Of a stretch of 64,000 nucleotides of DNA, positions 1-11,205 are shown piece by piece (position 1 is the first letter of the stretch; each line of letters opens with the position of its first letter). Source of the stretch: Cynocephalus volans (lineage: Eukaryota > Chordata > Mammalia > Dermoptera > Cynocephalidae); contig NC_084469.1 of assembly GCF_027409185.1 (NCBI RefSeq), positions 101,061,835 through 101,125,834 on the forward strand, written 5' to 3'. The position numbers were made by a program, and so were the translations under genes. The notes below the pieces were generated by a model. The model did no database searches, was not told where the DNA came from, and saw only the letters and a list, made by a program, of their open reading frames with translations.

Positions 1-32
1 CTCAATGTGTTTTTTTCTTTTCTTTTCTTTTT

Positions 33-201
33 TTTAAATTTTATTTTGTCGATATACATTGTGGCTGATTATTGCTCCCCATCACCAAGACCTCCCTCCC
101 TTCTCCCTCCCCCCTCCCCCCCAACAATGTCCTTTCTGTTTGCTTGTCGTATCAACTTCAAATAATTGTGGTTGTTATATCTTCTTCCCCCCCCCCCCCG
201 G

Positions 202-254
<53 letters not shown>

Positions 255-735
255 TTATATATTAATTTTTAGCTCCCACCAATAAGTGAGAACATGTGGT
301 ATTTCTCTTTCGGTGCCTGACTTGTTTCACTAAATTTAATTCTCTCAAGGTCCATTCATGTCGTTGCAAATGGCAGTATTTCATTCGTTTTTATAGCTGA
401 GTAGTATTCCATTGTGTAGGTGTACCACATTTTCCGTATCCTCATCTGATGATGGACATTTGGGCTGGTTCCAACTCTTGGCTATTGTAAAGAGTGCTGC
501 AGTGAATATTGGGGAACAGGTATACCTTCGATTTGATGATTTCCATTCCTCTGGGTATATTCCCAGCAGTGGGATAGCTGGGTCATATTGTAGATCTATC
601 TGCAATTGTTTGAGGAACCTCCATACCATTTTCCATAGAGGCTGCACCATTTTGCAGTCCCACCAACAATGTATGAGAGTTCCTTTTTCTCCGCAACCTC
701 GCCAGCATTTATCGTTCAGAGTCTTTGAATCTTTT
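33..735 (-). mobile_element. 5'-truncated LINE-1, young subfamily (3' end)
   Basis: Read on the minus strand this is the last part of L1 ORF2, the 3'UTR and an A-rich tail. The plus strand shows the tail as a T-rich run at 33-48, then the 3'UTR with a C/T tract at 100-121 and a long GT run, then the ORF2 C-terminal coding region up to about 735. It is near-identical to the 3' end of the full-length L1 at 11631-18443, so it belongs to the same subfamily. An 89-aa minus-strand frame (381-650) still encodes the C-terminal ORF2 stretch containing [14 protein letters not shown]. It is a dead 5'-truncated copy. Confidence 0.9.
206..251. repeat. (GT)n microsatellite inside L1 3'UTR
   Basis: An uninterrupted GT run of about 46 bp. 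The same subfamily carries a CA run at the equivalent 3'UTR position in the full-length copy (18246-18265), so this is an expanded L1-borne repeat and probably length-polymorphic. Confidence 0.95.
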
Positions 736-1200
736 GATTCTTTCGATTTATTTATTGGCTTTCAGAGTAATGGTTTGGTTTCCTACCATTTCCCAAAGGT
801 AAACAATGAGTGTATTTCCTTTCTCCCTGTTTTTAAAACCATCATTATAAATTCGTGGCTTTTTAACATTTTAAATGGGTTCCTTCATTACAGTTATTAG
901 TTTGGTTAATGCTCATATTGTCTTATATTTTGTCAGTAAGAGGCGTTAAATCGGCCCCTGAACCCTTTTGACATGACTTCAATAGGCTTTGTTCGTGACA
1001 CATCCCACAGTAAGGAACCATAGTCTCACCTGGGATATTTTCTACCTCAGACCCGGGATCAACCATTTTCCCAAGAGCCTAGATCCTGGAAAGAATGATG
1101 TTTCAAAGCCACAAATGGGGACCCCGTTGTATTCCTTGCTCCTTGGTTGGCCATTATTTCTAGTCATTTCAGGAGACAGAGCTAGGATAAACTTTTTTTA
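736..1200. other. Gene-free stretch, probable very old LINE-derived sequence
   Basis: There is no open frame of interest. The part from about 960 to 1190 looks like the 3' region of an ancient mammalian L1 in minus orientation, but it is too diverged for me to name the family. Nothing else is visible. Confidence 0.4.
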
Positions 1201-1438
1201 AAAAGTGGTAAAACATATATAAGGATCACTATTTTAAGCATTTTTAAACTTACAGTTCTGTGTAATTAATTACATTACAATGCTGTGTGAGTACTACTCT
1301 ACCTATTTCCCGAACTTTTTCGTCATCCTAAACGCAGCCTGTACCCATTTATCAATAACTTCTCATTATTATTATTATTCCCCACCACTGCCAGCCCCCG
1401 TTTCTGGTAACCTCTAATCTACTTCTGTCTCTGAAATT
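1201..1438 (-). mobile_element. Ancient L1M 3'-end fragment
   Basis: It matches the reverse complement of the old L1M 3' region that recurs at 9425-9660 (shared landmarks are the stretch leading to TTTTTAAG and the CCCCAGCCCC-like pyrimidine block). Heavily mutated and non-coding. Confidence 0.7.
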
Positions 1439-1439
1439 C

Positions 1440-2010
1440 TTTTTTTTTTAAATTTATTTTTTCTTAATTGGCCCAGAATAATTGCAATATTTATGGAGTA
1501 CAATGTGATATTTGGATATATTTATACAGTGTGCAATGATCACATCAGGATAATTAGCATAACGTGTTTTGACATGGTGGCACGTCAAACATTGTCACCT
1601 CTTTGTGTGGGGAGCATTTAACATCCTCTCAACCAGCGACTTAACGTTATGCAGTGATTGTTGTGGACTGTAGTTCACCTGTGCTGCTGTAGAACACTGG
1701 GTCTTATTCCTCTTGTCTCTCTGCACCTTTTAATCCATTGGCCGTCCTCTCCCACCCCTTTACCCCTCCCCTTACTAGTCTCTAGTAACCACTAATCTAC
1801 TCTCTACTATGACATCAACATTTTTAGCTTTCACGTATGAGTGAGGACGTGCGGTATTTCTCTTTCTGTGTCTGGCTTATTTCATTTGACATAATTCTCT
1901 CCAAACTCATCCATGTTGCTGCAAATGGTGCAATTTCATTCTTTTTTGTGGCTGAGTAATATTTCATTGTGTATACACCACATTTTCTTCAGCCAATCAT
2001 CTGTTGATGG
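1440..2010 (-). mobile_element. L1MA/L1PB-like 3'-end fragment
   Basis: The plus strand starts with a T-rich tail at 1440 and continues through the 3'UTR and the end of ORF2 in reverse, ending near 2010 at the segment that precedes 'gatggacat' in related copies. The order is typical of a 5'-truncated L1 inserted in minus orientation. No usable frame remains. Confidence 0.8.
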
Positions 2011-2280
2011 ACAATCAGGAAATATGTACTTTTTAAAGATAAAATACATCGTGTTCATACAGATCATTTCAATTCAAATCAGGGATCATAGGGGTTTTAA
2101 TTTACAGCGTTGTTTTTTCATCTGGGATTCCTTTCTCCATTCGGAAATTCCTGGTTCCCAATGATATCAATTTACTGGTGTTATTCGGTAATTCTGTAAA
2201 ACAGAGAAACAATACCAGCATTCCTGCCAAAAATAAGATTATGGAAAACAGCTGTATTGGGGGAAAATCTTTTTCATTTT
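2011..2280. other. Unassigned spacer
   Basis: This AT-rich sequence has no frame, repeat family or RNA gene that I can recognise. It separates two L1 fragments and may be diverged L1. Confidence 0.4.
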
Positions 2281-3240
2281 TCTTCCTTAGCCTGTTGATG
2301 TTATTGATTACATTAGTTTATTCAAGTGTTAAACCAGCCTTGCACACGTGGGATAAATCCCACTTAATTATGGTGCATTATATGGTGTATAATTCTTTTA
2401 AATGTGGTTTTGGATTCAATTTGCTAATATTTTGTTGAGGATTTTTGCATCTATGTTTATGAGAGATGTTGGTCTATCGTTCTCCTCTTCCTGTAATGTC
2501 TTTGTTTGGTTTTGCTATTAAGGGAATGCTGGCCTCATAGAATAAGTGAGGAATATTCCTTCTGCATCTATCTTCTAGATCGCAGAGAACTGGAATAATT
2601 TCTTCTCTAAATGTTTGGTAGAATTCATCAGTGAACTCTGGGCCTGATGCTTTCTGTTTTGGAAGGTTATTAATTATCAAGTCAATTTTTAAAATAGATA
2701 TGGGGCTGTTCAGATTGTTTATTTCTTCTTGTGTGAATTTTGGCAGATTGCATCTTTTGAGCAATTGGTCCATTTCACCAAGTTATCAAATTTGTGGGCA
2801 CAGAGTTGTTCATAATATTCCTTTCTCATCCTGTAAATGTCTGTGGTATCTATAGTGATGTCCCCTCTTTCATTTCTGTTATTAGTAATTTGTATTATCT
2901 CTTTTTTTTCTTAGCCTGGCAACAGGTTTATTGATTTTATTGATATTTTCAAAGAACCAGACTTTGGTTTCATTGATTTTCTCCATTAATTTCTTGTTTC
3001 TAATTTCATTGATTTCTGCTCTAAGTTTTTATTATTTCTTTTCTTGTGCTTACTTTGGATTTAATTTGCTCCTCTTTTTCTAGTTTCCTAAGGTGAAAGC
3101 TTAGATGATCAATTTTATATTTTCTTTTCTAATCTATGCATCCAATGCTATAAATTTTCCTCTAAACACTGCTTTTGTTGCATCCACAAATTTTGGTAAA
3201 TTGCGTTTTCATTTTATTTAGTTCAAAGTATGTTTAAATT
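2281..3240 (-). mobile_element. Old L1 ORF2 fragment (RT region)
   Basis: Reverse-strand frames give L1 reverse-transcriptase-region peptides. For example 2474-2773 encodes residues resembling the LPKQKASGPEFTDEFYQTF segment upstream of the RT core. Frame breaks are frequent, so it is a decayed copy with both ends missing. Confidence 0.85.
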
Positions 3241-3317
3241 TTAAAAAATATATTATTTATTATTAGCATATTCATTATTACAAATCGTGATTTTTCTTCA
3301 TGCCCTTCACCTGAACT

Positions 3318-3386
3318 TTCCTTCCTTCCTTCCTCCCTCCCTTCCTTCCTTCCTTCCTTCCTTCCTTCCTTCCTTCCTTCCTTCCC
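3318..3386. repeat. (TTCC)n microsatellite
   Basis: Tandem TTCC units with a few CTCC interruptions near the left side. It lies between two L1-derived stretches. Confidence 0.95.
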
Positions 3387-3535
3387 ACCCAGTTAAGAAT
3401 GAGAACATGCAGCATTTCTCTTTCCTTGTCTGGTTTATTTCACTTAACATAATTTTCCCCTCTACTGAGATTTCTTCCTTGATCCATGTGTTATTTAGAA
3501 GCCTGATGTTTAAACTCCATGCATTCTAGAATTTT
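3387..3535 (-). mobile_element. Short L1 remnant
   Basis: 3387-3450 resembles the reversed L1 3' end ('gagaacatg' followed by 'atttctcttt'). 3451-3535 resembles reversed L1 ORF2 joined to it by deletion. Confidence 0.6.
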
Positions 3536-4230
3536 CCATCTATTTTTCTGTACCTCCTAGCCCATGCTAAATGAAGCCTCCTCATTTCAGACGTATAGCT
3601 GTTCTGAATCTTGTCATCACTAGACTTAAGTTAGTTTATAAGAAGTGCCCTCGAGCCATATGCACTTAAAAAGTGTAATGCAACCATTAATCCTGAAGCA
3701 ATTATCAACTGATGACTCCCCAATACCTCACCAGAAAATACTGTAGAACAAACAGGCTTACTAGACCTGGGGTAACAAGGGGGGCACTATCTCAAAAGAA
3801 TCTCAATAGCATTTCAAAAGGGGGAAGTCAGGGAAGGATATTTATAGGGTTTTAATACCTGGGCTGGGTAATTTTAAGGCAGGATCTGTAAGGCAGGGCA
3901 CTAGTTGGCACAGGGCAAAGATTATGAGACAATAGTTTTGGATCAATGGTTGCAATGAAGTCAGGATCTTGATATGAGTCTTAATGAGCCAGCTGTTAGG
4001 TTTGGTAACTAAGCTATTTTAGTTGGTTCATGATCTTAATTTCTAGGGGCTTAACCATCTTTTTGCATTTTCTCAGGATGTTGTTTTCAGTACTCACGAG
4101 GTGTTCTAATTGAATGTGATAGAAACTTGCACTCAAATTTACTTTGTAGTAATTACATCTTTAGGTAAGGAGTTTAAGTTCCTTTGTTAACTCTTTGATG
4201 TTCCTCCTTTGTGTCTAATTATAATGTGAC
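3536..4230. other. Gene-free stretch, possible old LTR
   Basis: No coding potential. The composition (mixed purine/pyrimidine blocks with few A/T runs) is LTR-like, but I could not find both ends or name a family. Confidence 0.35.
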
Positions 4231-4296
4231 TACAGTGAAAGCACCTCCCCCTTATCTGAAGGGAATACATTCCAAGACCCCCAGTAGATGATGGAA

Positions 4297-4860
4297 ACTG
4301 CAGAAAGTGTGACTAGACAATGGGGGTCTGTCCCTTGGAGGGCACAACCAGGACCAGGGTAGGAGGAAAAGTTTTTATTACTTGCAAGTAAGGAGAACAT
4401 TGGACATCACTCCCAAAGTAGTGTCTCCCCAAACGAGGGAAAAGAGTCATCCTATATAGCCAAAGTTCCCACCTAATTTCTTGCTCTGGTTCTCACTGAC
4501 GTTCTCTCATGTAAATGAAGGACACAAGCTTGTTCAATTTGGATTGGTTGGTTATGGGACACAGTTCATTGGTCAGTTCCGAAACCCAAATTTGCATTTG
4601 GACCCAGGAAAAAATGTGGCCTTTGGACAACAACTGGACCTCCAGAAGTTGTCACAGGGGCTAAAACTTGAGTCCTTGGCTAGGACAGGTTACAGTCCAT
4701 AGGTGGCGAATTGAAACTTCATGTCACAGTTAACCCATGACATAAAATAGGGGCAAGTAAGTGTGGAGATCTCGGCTCCTCCTTGGGCAGAGAGTCACCA
4801 AAGTTCATCTCTGAGGCTCATATTTCAGTTTCAGCTGGTATGTTTTGAGGGTAGTCTAGT
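4297..4860 (-). mobile_element. Solo LTR, ERV class uncertain (inside Tigger)
   Basis: On the minus strand there is a TATATAGG promoter-like motif at about 4455-4462 and, roughly 80-90 nt downstream, AATAAA at about 4375. A pyrimidine-rich stretch follows before Tigger sequence resumes at the left. This order (U3 with TATA box, then polyadenylation signal and short R/U5) is that of a retroviral LTR. No internal viral genes are attached. Confidence 0.55.
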
Positions 4861-4863
4861 GTT

Positions 4864-5281
4864 TCATGAATTGTGACTTCCTGCCACCTCCTGCAAGAAC
4901 AGAAACTCAGAACAAAGTATCATGACCAGTTCACTTCCTGTTTTGGACCTTTTAGCAGCAGCCAGTACCTGGGCATTTAGGAGACTCTGGGTTACAGTAG
5001 TACTGACCCTGTTTCTATTCATGTTTTCCACCCATGAATTTAATGCCTTTTCTGTCTTAACCAAGCATTTATTATGCATTGTGGCCATAACTTTTACTCT
5101 TTAAGGTGTGGCCACAAAACTAGCATGATTTCTTTTTTCTTTTTCACAATTTTATGGATAAGAGATTTGTTCTTACCATAGATATTTGCAACCTCAGTGT
5201 ACAATTTTTTTTCTTTTCCTGCTAAGTTGGAAACTTTACCTTTTCACTTAAAGGAAGCACTTCAAGGCTTCTTTTTGGCAT
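4864..5281 (-). pseudogene. Tigger transposase N-terminal remnant
   Basis: On the minus strand a start codon at 5281 opens a peptide beginning MPKR, followed after small indels by LSEKVKV and VANIYGKNKS. In family members this is the CENP-B-type helix-turn-helix DNA-binding region. The frame 5088-4864 continues with KCLVKTEKALNSWVENMN, which corresponds to the second DNA-binding helix region. Frameshifts separate the pieces and the DDE catalytic domain is absent, replaced on the left by LTR sequence. The gene is dead. Confidence 0.75.
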
Positions 5282-5394
5282 ACCCAAATTGCTGCCATCA
5301 CTACTTTTGTGCTTATTATTGTTAAGTAACATAAGGGTTATTATTAAGTAAAATAAGGATTACTTGAACACATGCACTGCTACATCTCTGTTAC

Positions 5395-6002
5395 TGAATT
5401 AGGCTCTTGGGTCCCAAAGTCATAGAAATGAACAAGGCACCCAGCAGTAAAGCAAGGGACATTTTATTAAAGGAAGAGATAGATTTATGTATAAGGGGGT
5501 AGCTACAGGAAAGCTAGCTCCCTGAGGGGAGTGGTTCAGAGTTCTTTACAGGGAAAGGGGTTAAGGGGTGCAGGCCAGCATCACTGGGGGTGGTCCATTT
5601 GGTTCTTCCTGGTGGCATCATGGGGGCATGCTCAGTTAGGGCTTTTGTCCTTGCACCTGCTCAGTAGGTTCAAGGTGGTGGTGTTCATTATAGTCACCTC
5701 AGGAGTGTCATTGTAGTGGTTATCTTTAAGCTTTGTGTGCATGTGGGAACTCCTAAAGGGGTCTTAAGGTTAATTTGTAACTCAGTTTTTACAATTACAG
5801 GAAACAAGTCTTGGGGAAGGGTTTTGCAACTCAGTGAATATCTGTTCCCCTCTTATCACCATTTATTTCATCAGGGTAGGTCATGGGATAATCGTGTGCC
5901 ATGGGGGTTCTCATGACGGTGCAGGGGAAAAGTGACAAAGTGTCCTTTGCAGGGAAAATGGAGTGAGTTTGGTTCACAAGCCTAGCCCTATTCTGTCTCA
6001 CC
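5395..6002 (-). mobile_element. Solo LTR, ERV class uncertain (inside Tigger)
   Basis: A roughly 600-bp block interrupts otherwise colinear Tigger sequence. On the minus strand it starts TGAGACAG (near 6000) and carries AATAAA at about 5462-5467, close to the end that reads GGGACCCAAGAGCC. No internal retroviral sequence is present, as expected for a solo LTR left by recombination. Family not named. Confidence 0.6.
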
Positions 6003-6281
6003 TAGACAGGTGATCTGATAACCCAGAGGGCTACTAAGTGATTAATATGTGGGTAGCATTTACTAGGTAAATATGCTGGACAGAGGGACAATTCAAGTTC
6101 CTGACAGGACAGATAAGGACAGCATGAGATTTCACCATGGCACGCAGAGTGGCATACAATTTAAAATTTACAAATTGTTTATTTCTGGAATTTTCCATTT
6201 AATATTTTTGGACTGCTGTTGACCTCGGGTAACTGAAACTGCAGAAAAGAAAACTTTGGATAAGGGGAACGACTGTACTAC

Positions 6282-6514
6282 TGAGACTAGACAGGTAGAG
6301 TCCAGAATTATAAAGAAGATGCCTTTTGTTATCTTAGACACTCTGTGAATATCAGATTTTTCTCTGACAGTCAGTGCCATGTGACATTGGCTCACAAGTG
6401 CCCTCTGGTTGTCCCTTCCTTTACTTGGCCCTCTTCCTTTTCTTTGAATCTAAAGGGACCTAATCAAAACAATCTTGGAGGGCATTAGAAAATACATAGA
6501 TCCCTTTAGGTGTG
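6282..6514. other. Unassigned spacer
   Basis: Unique-looking sequence between Tigger and an L1 3' end. No gene or repeat recognised. Confidence 0.4.
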
Positions 6515-6730
6515 TGCCTCTATTTTATTATTACTATTATTTATTTATTAAGAATATTCATGAGATACAAAGCTAATTGTCCCCCCTCCTGCCCATGATG
6601 TGAAGGCCAGATTCATACTGGGGACATGCCCATTACCAGAAATTACTTTTGTACCCTTTGCCCCCCCCAATTATCCCCCCACCTCCCTCCCCCTCCCCCT
6701 CTCCCCCCTTTCCTATGCGCCTCTATGTGA
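6515..6730 (-). mobile_element. Short L1 3' end, second subfamily
   Basis: On the plus strand a T/A-rich tail is followed by 'gaatattcatgag' and then the reversed 3'UTR with a C-rich tract (6661-6712). The same 3'UTR is seen in plus orientation at 37920-38165 and 48530-48765. It is severely 5'-truncated and without coding capacity. Confidence 0.8.
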
Positions 6731-6827
6731 ATCTCAGTGGAAAGTCTGTCTCCCAATCAAACTCATTGTTAGCTTCAGATCACATCAACTTGTCTTTATT
6801 TTTTTTAAGTTGCAGAATCTATTAGAA

Positions 6828-7002
6828 CAGTGATTCTGAACCTTAGCTGCAGATTAGAATCATTAGGGAATCTTTAAAAAAATACTACCTGGATCTGACC
6901 ACCAGAGACTTTTATTTCATTGGTCTGGTGTGGTGCTTACACACTGAGACTTTCAAAAGCACCACAGGAGATCCTAAATAAAGCACAGTCCAGGCTAAGA
7001 GC
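6828..7002 (+). mobile_element. MER5A-like hAT MITE
   Basis: It starts with the hAT-Charlie-type end CAGTGATTCTGAACCTTAGC and keeps the MER5 layout: 'agaatca', then a run to 'ccagagactttt', 'attggtctggtgtgg', and a right end around 'aagagctgcc'. Non-autonomous and non-coding. Confidence 0.75.
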
Positions 7003-7020
7003 TGCCATAGCAATACATTT

Positions 7021-7639
7021 TTTTTAAAATTTTATTTTCTCGATATACATTGTGGCTGATTATTGCTCCCCATCACCAAAACCTCCCCCCCGCCCCCCCA
7101 ACAATGTCCTTTCTGTTTGCTTGTCGTATCAACTTCAAGTAATTGTGGTTGTTATATCTTCTTCCATTGTGTAGATGTACCACATTTTCCGTATCCACTC
7201 ATCTGACGATGGACATTTGGGCTGGTTCCAACTCTTGGCTATTGTAAAGAGTGCTGCAATGAACATTGGGGAACAGGTATACCTTCGACTTGATGATTTC
7301 CATTCCTCTGGGTATATTCCCAGCAGTGGGATAGCTGGGTCATAGGGTAGATCTATCTGCAGTTGTTTGAGGAACCTCCATACCATTTTCCATAGAGGCT
7401 GCACCATTTTGCAGTCCCACCAACAATGTATGAGAGTTCCTTTTTCTCCGCAACCTTGCCAGCATTTATCGTTCAGAGTCTTTTGGATTTTAGCCATCCT
7501 AACTGGGGTTAGGTGGTATCTCAGTGTGGTTTTGATTTGCATTTCCGGATGCTGAGTGATGTTGAGCATTTTTTCATATGTCTGTTGGCCATTTGTATAT
7601 CTTCCTTAGAGAAATGCCTGCTTAGCTCTTTTGCCGTAT
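7021..7639 (-). mobile_element. Young L1, truncated, with internal deletion and TSD
   Basis: It belongs to the same subfamily as 33-735 and 11631-18443. CAATACATTT flanks it on both sides (7011-7020 and 7640-7649), a 10-bp target-site duplication. Within it, 3'UTR sequence ending at about 7163 jumps directly to ORF2 sequence beginning 'attgtgtagatgtacc'. The GT tract, the last ORF2 codons and about 240 bp are lost relative to 1-735. A 144-aa minus frame (7135-7569) encodes the ORF2 C-terminal domain including the cysteine motif segment [18 protein letters not shown]. Confidence 0.9.
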
Positions 7640-7649
7640 CAATACATTT

Positions 7650-8724
7650 AATAAGAAGATTGATGCATATATTAAATGGAACGTCTTTTAATTAGCATGG
7701 AATTTATATGTCTCAGACATTAAACATAGTGCCCCAGAGTGATTTCTTTTATTTATTTTTTAATCTCCAAGTGTGGATATTTCCTCTTTAATGCAATGAG
7801 GCTTTGATCCACTAAGGATTTAATCTGATTCAGTCTAAATGTGTGAGGTCTGTCTTTTTCTGTGCATCCTTAAAAAGAAACCCTAGTTTAATTTCCATAA
7901 GAAATTTAGTTTAGTTCTTAGCATCGTTCTCATGTCTATTTTCTGGTTTTGATAATATGCTGTGGTTGTAGAAGATAATGTTATCACTGGGCAAAGCTGG
8001 GTAAAGGGTATGCAGGAAATGTCAGTATGATTTTGCAACTTCTATGACAGCCTAAAACTATTAAAAAATAAAAATTGAGTAAATATGGTGGTGGGGGGGA
8101 GCCCCACATCATGTGGGATAAACAGATAAAATTTCTGTCTTACTGGAATTTTCCATGATGGGCTGACTGTAATGGTTCTTACTACTGACATCCAGAAAGT
8201 GCCTGTATCTATTTGTCTAACCTTATGTCATTCCAAATATATGTGTCACTTTCTTTTTCTTGGATGACATTAGACACACGCAATTATGTACCATATTACA
8301 ATTAGACAGACACAATTATGACATTATAGAGACACAATTATATTATAATGCGGAAAAGAGCTATGTACACCCAGACAAAAGAGTTTATCTGCTCTGTGCT
8401 GGGATAAGACCTATAATGTGACCACAATGTTCACCTGAGGCATGTGGAATGAGATGGGTGGTTTCATGCACCCTCCAGCAATAAACTCTGGGATGTGACC
8501 AGTTTGTGGGCAACTCTTGCCACTTACAGGGGAATCACCTGTCCTTGAGAGCCCCAGTTGGTAAGAATTCTGTACCTGGAGTAGAAATTAACCTGAGTTT
8601 CAGCCTTGGGTAGACATCATAGACCTCGGAGGAGAATCACCTTGAAATTGTGCTAGCCTCTCTATACTTTTTCCATTGTTTAAATGTGAGTGACATTCCT
8701 AAATGTAAAGCTCCCTAGTGCATT
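7650..8724. other. Gene-free stretch with old repeat debris
   Basis: No host gene. Around 7960-8075 the sequence ends in an A-rich run (AAAAATAAAAATTG) like the 3' end of an ancient interspersed element, and 8340-8540 has LTR-like character, including AATAAA at about 8481. Neither can be named. Confidence 0.35.
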
Positions 8725-8963
8725 GAGGCAGAAAGAGCCTAAGAGTTGTTTTCAACTGGGATGATTTTGTCCCTCTGCAGATAGTTGGCAGTGTGTGGAG
8801 ACATTTGCCACAATTGAGGAGGGTGCTATCAGCATCTATTGGGTAGAGGCCAGGGATGTTGTTAAATATCTTACGATGCACAGAACAGTTATCCCCACAC
8901 CCCATGACAGAGGATTATTCAGGCCCACATGTCACTAATGGCAAGATTGAGAAACCCTGGTCT
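8725..8963 (+). mobile_element. Non-autonomous hAT transposon fragment
   Basis: The left end resembles TTTCAACTGGG.GATTTTG and the right end ATTGAGAAACCCTGG, a roughly complementary pair seen in mammalian hAT MITEs. Between them lie the familiar blocks 'gtgtggagacattt', 'gggtagaggccagggatg' and 'acagaggattattcaggccc'. Family within hAT not fixed. Confidence 0.7.
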
Positions 8964-9067
8964 AACAGAAAAGAATTAGTCATTATAAAGGTAAGGGCAT
9001 TGTTGTCACATGACGACAAACCCTAAACCATAGAACTAATTTCCAGGGACATTTAGTAAAAGAAGAG

Positions 9068-9150
9068 GGTGGCCAGTGAGCTCGGGTGGTAAGAGTGTGG
9101 TGCTGATGATGTCAAGGTGCAGGGTTCAAGGCCAAAATAAAAGTAAGTAA
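9068..9150 (+). mobile_element. tRNA-derived SINE (CYN-like), old copy
   Basis: A 5' TGGCCAGTGAG-type A box is followed about 40 bp later by a B box GGTTCAAGGCC and then an A-rich tail (AAAATAAAAG). It resembles the tRNA half of the younger SINEs at 26400 and 49773 but is more diverged. Not a tRNA gene: the acceptor stem is not closed. Confidence 0.7.
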
Positions 9151-9424
9151 GTGAAGGACTTGATGCTCTAAATCCTTATTGTCAAGGTTGGATTTGATCG
9201 CTTTCATGCTCTTCCCCTCTATTTCATCATTTTCTTTAACCTCTTTTTATTTATTTTTTATCTTTTTATTTTTATTTTTTGAGAGGACAAATAGCTCTTT
9301 TATTCAAGTAAAGCCTTGGGTTAATATATATCCAGATAACTTGTTGATCAAACAGATACCCCAGAGAAAAATCTGAAAGGGTGGTCGCTATGAAATGTAC
9401 CCTCTTTTGAAAATTTTCCTTTCT
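9151..9424. other. Unassigned AT-rich spacer
   Basis: It contains a T-rich imperfect repeat at 9243-9283. No gene or named repeat seen. Confidence 0.4.
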
Positions 9425-10680
9425 AAATTAATTTTCTTAAAAATTTTAATTGTGGTATAAAAGGTATAACATAAAATTTGCCATCTTAACCATTTTTAAG
9501 TGTATAGTTCAGTAATGTTATGTATGTTCACATTGCTGTGAAAAAGGTCTCCAGAGCTTTCCCTTTTTGCAAAGCTGAAACTCTATCCCCACTGAATGGC
9601 TCCCTATCCCCCCTCTCCCCAGCCCCTGGTAATCACCATTCTATTTTCCATTTCTAGAATTTGACTGCTCATACAAAGGCAGTGTATTTGTCTTACTGTG
9701 ACAGGCTTACTTCATTTAGCATAATATTCTCAAGGTTCTTCCATGTTGCAGTCTTCCATGCGACAGGATTTACTCCTTCTTCAAGGTTGAGTAATATTTC
9801 TTTCTATGGATATACCACATTTTGTACATCCATTTATTCATTGATGGACATTTGAGTTGCTTCCACCTTATGGCTACTGCAAATAATGCTGCAATGAATA
9901 TGGGTGTTCAGATAGCTCTTGAGATCCTGCTTTCAGTTCTTTTGGATATATACCTACAGGTGGGATTGCTGAATCATATGGCAGATCTGTGTTTAATTTT
10001 CTGAAGAACCTCTAATGCTTTCCATAGTGGCTACACCACTTCACAACCCCACCAGTAGTGCACACAGGTTCCAATTTCTCCACATTCTCACCAAGACTTG
10101 TTATTTTCTGTTCTTGTTTTGTTGTTGTTGTTGTTGTTTTGTTTTTACAGTAGATATCCTAATGGATGTGGGGGATAATTCACTGTGGCTTTGACCTGCG
10201 TTTCTCTAATGATTAGTGGTTTGAGTATCTTTTATATGCTTGTTAGCCACTCGTATATCTTCTTTAGAGAAATGTTTGTTAAAGCCCATGTTTTAAACCA
10301 GGTTATTTTGGTTTTTGCTATTAAATTATATGAGTTCTTTATATAGTCTGTATATTAATCCCTTATCAGGTATGTGGTTTGAAAATATTTTCTCTCTTCC
10401 CATCGGTTGGATTTTCACTGTTTGTTTCCTTTGACGCACAAAACCTTTAAAGTTTGATGTAGTTCCATTTGTCTATTGCTTTAGTTGTTTGTGCTTTTGC
10501 TGTCATATTCAAGAAATCTTTGCCAAATTCAATGTCATGGACATTTTCCCCTATATTTTCTTCTAGGAGTTTAATAGTTTTAGGTCTTACTTTTAGGTCT
10601 TTAATCCATTTTAGTTAATTTTTGTCTATGGTATAAGATAAGGGCCCAACTTTATTCTCTGCATGTGGATATCCAGTTTT
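9425..10680 (-). mobile_element. Ancient L1M, 3' half
   Basis: A continuous minus-strand L1M 3' region: 3'UTR at 9425-9660, then the ORF2 C-terminal region in reverse up to the segment 'ggatatccagttttcccaac' at about 10680. A (GTT)n run sits at about 10118-10140. All frames are broken. Confidence 0.85.
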
Positions 10681-10731
10681 CCCAACTTCCTTCCTTCCTC
10701 CCTCCTTCCCTCCTTTCCTCCCTTCTTTCCT
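10681..10731. repeat. CT-rich simple repeat
   Basis: A pyrimidine-only (TTCC/TCCC)n tract at the junction between L1M and the LTR to its right. Confidence 0.9.
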
Positions 10732-11205
10732 TGCAGGCCAGCTGTAGAGTTTTGAGGACAGATCAAGGCCAAATGACTGGAAGCTGACCTCGGGCACCAG
10801 CCAAATCAACCAGAGCTCTGCAAAGCAGAAATACACAAAAGACTTTGCGGAAGAGTTGATTGTACTCCGGACCAAATCAAAATCTTGCAGGGTCCTGAGA
10901 TAATGGTGAAGATGAGAACAGAAATCAGACGAGGCTTTGGTGAGACCTTGTACCTGACTCATAGACATGGAGCCCTTGTAGCTCACGTCACCTTCTCTCC
11001 TGCTTTTCATCTTCACATGTTCCTTTCTCTCGCCCCCTCCTGTAAAACCCCTCAGTAAATCTAAGTCTTTGAGATGGGACAGAGGACAGACTACCATCTC
11101 CTTCAGCTGAATACGTCTGCTTTTCTAACACCAACAATTTGACTTCTGAGTCTTTTTTTCTCTCCTTCTCAAGTGGGTGAGCAGCTGGACCTGCGTTCGG
11201 TAATA
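10732..11205 (+). mobile_element. Probable solo LTR (ERV class uncertain)
   Basis: A block of about 470 bp with different composition from its L1 surroundings. The right part has the LTR-like series 'ctcagtaaatctaag', a T/C-rich run 'tctttttttctctcc', and a terminus near 'ctgcgttcggtaa'. No retroviral genes are attached. I infer an LTR from composition and order only. Confidence 0.45.

Larger units (their letters stand above)
4231..6281 (-). mobile_element. Tigger (TcMar) DNA transposon, interrupted
   Basis: The outer ends form terminal inverted repeats: 4231-4258 contains CAGT...CCCCCTTATCTG, and 6255-6281 contains GATAAGGGG...GACTGTA, its complement, with a TA dinucleotide outside each end. 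Tigger-like sequence is also recognisable at about 4880-5394 (transposase N-terminal region, minus strand) and 6003-6281 (5' end). The element is broken by two LTR-like insertions at about 4297-4860 and 5395-6002. Tigger elements move by cut-and-paste through a pogo-type transposase. This copy is long inactive. Confidence 0.85.
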
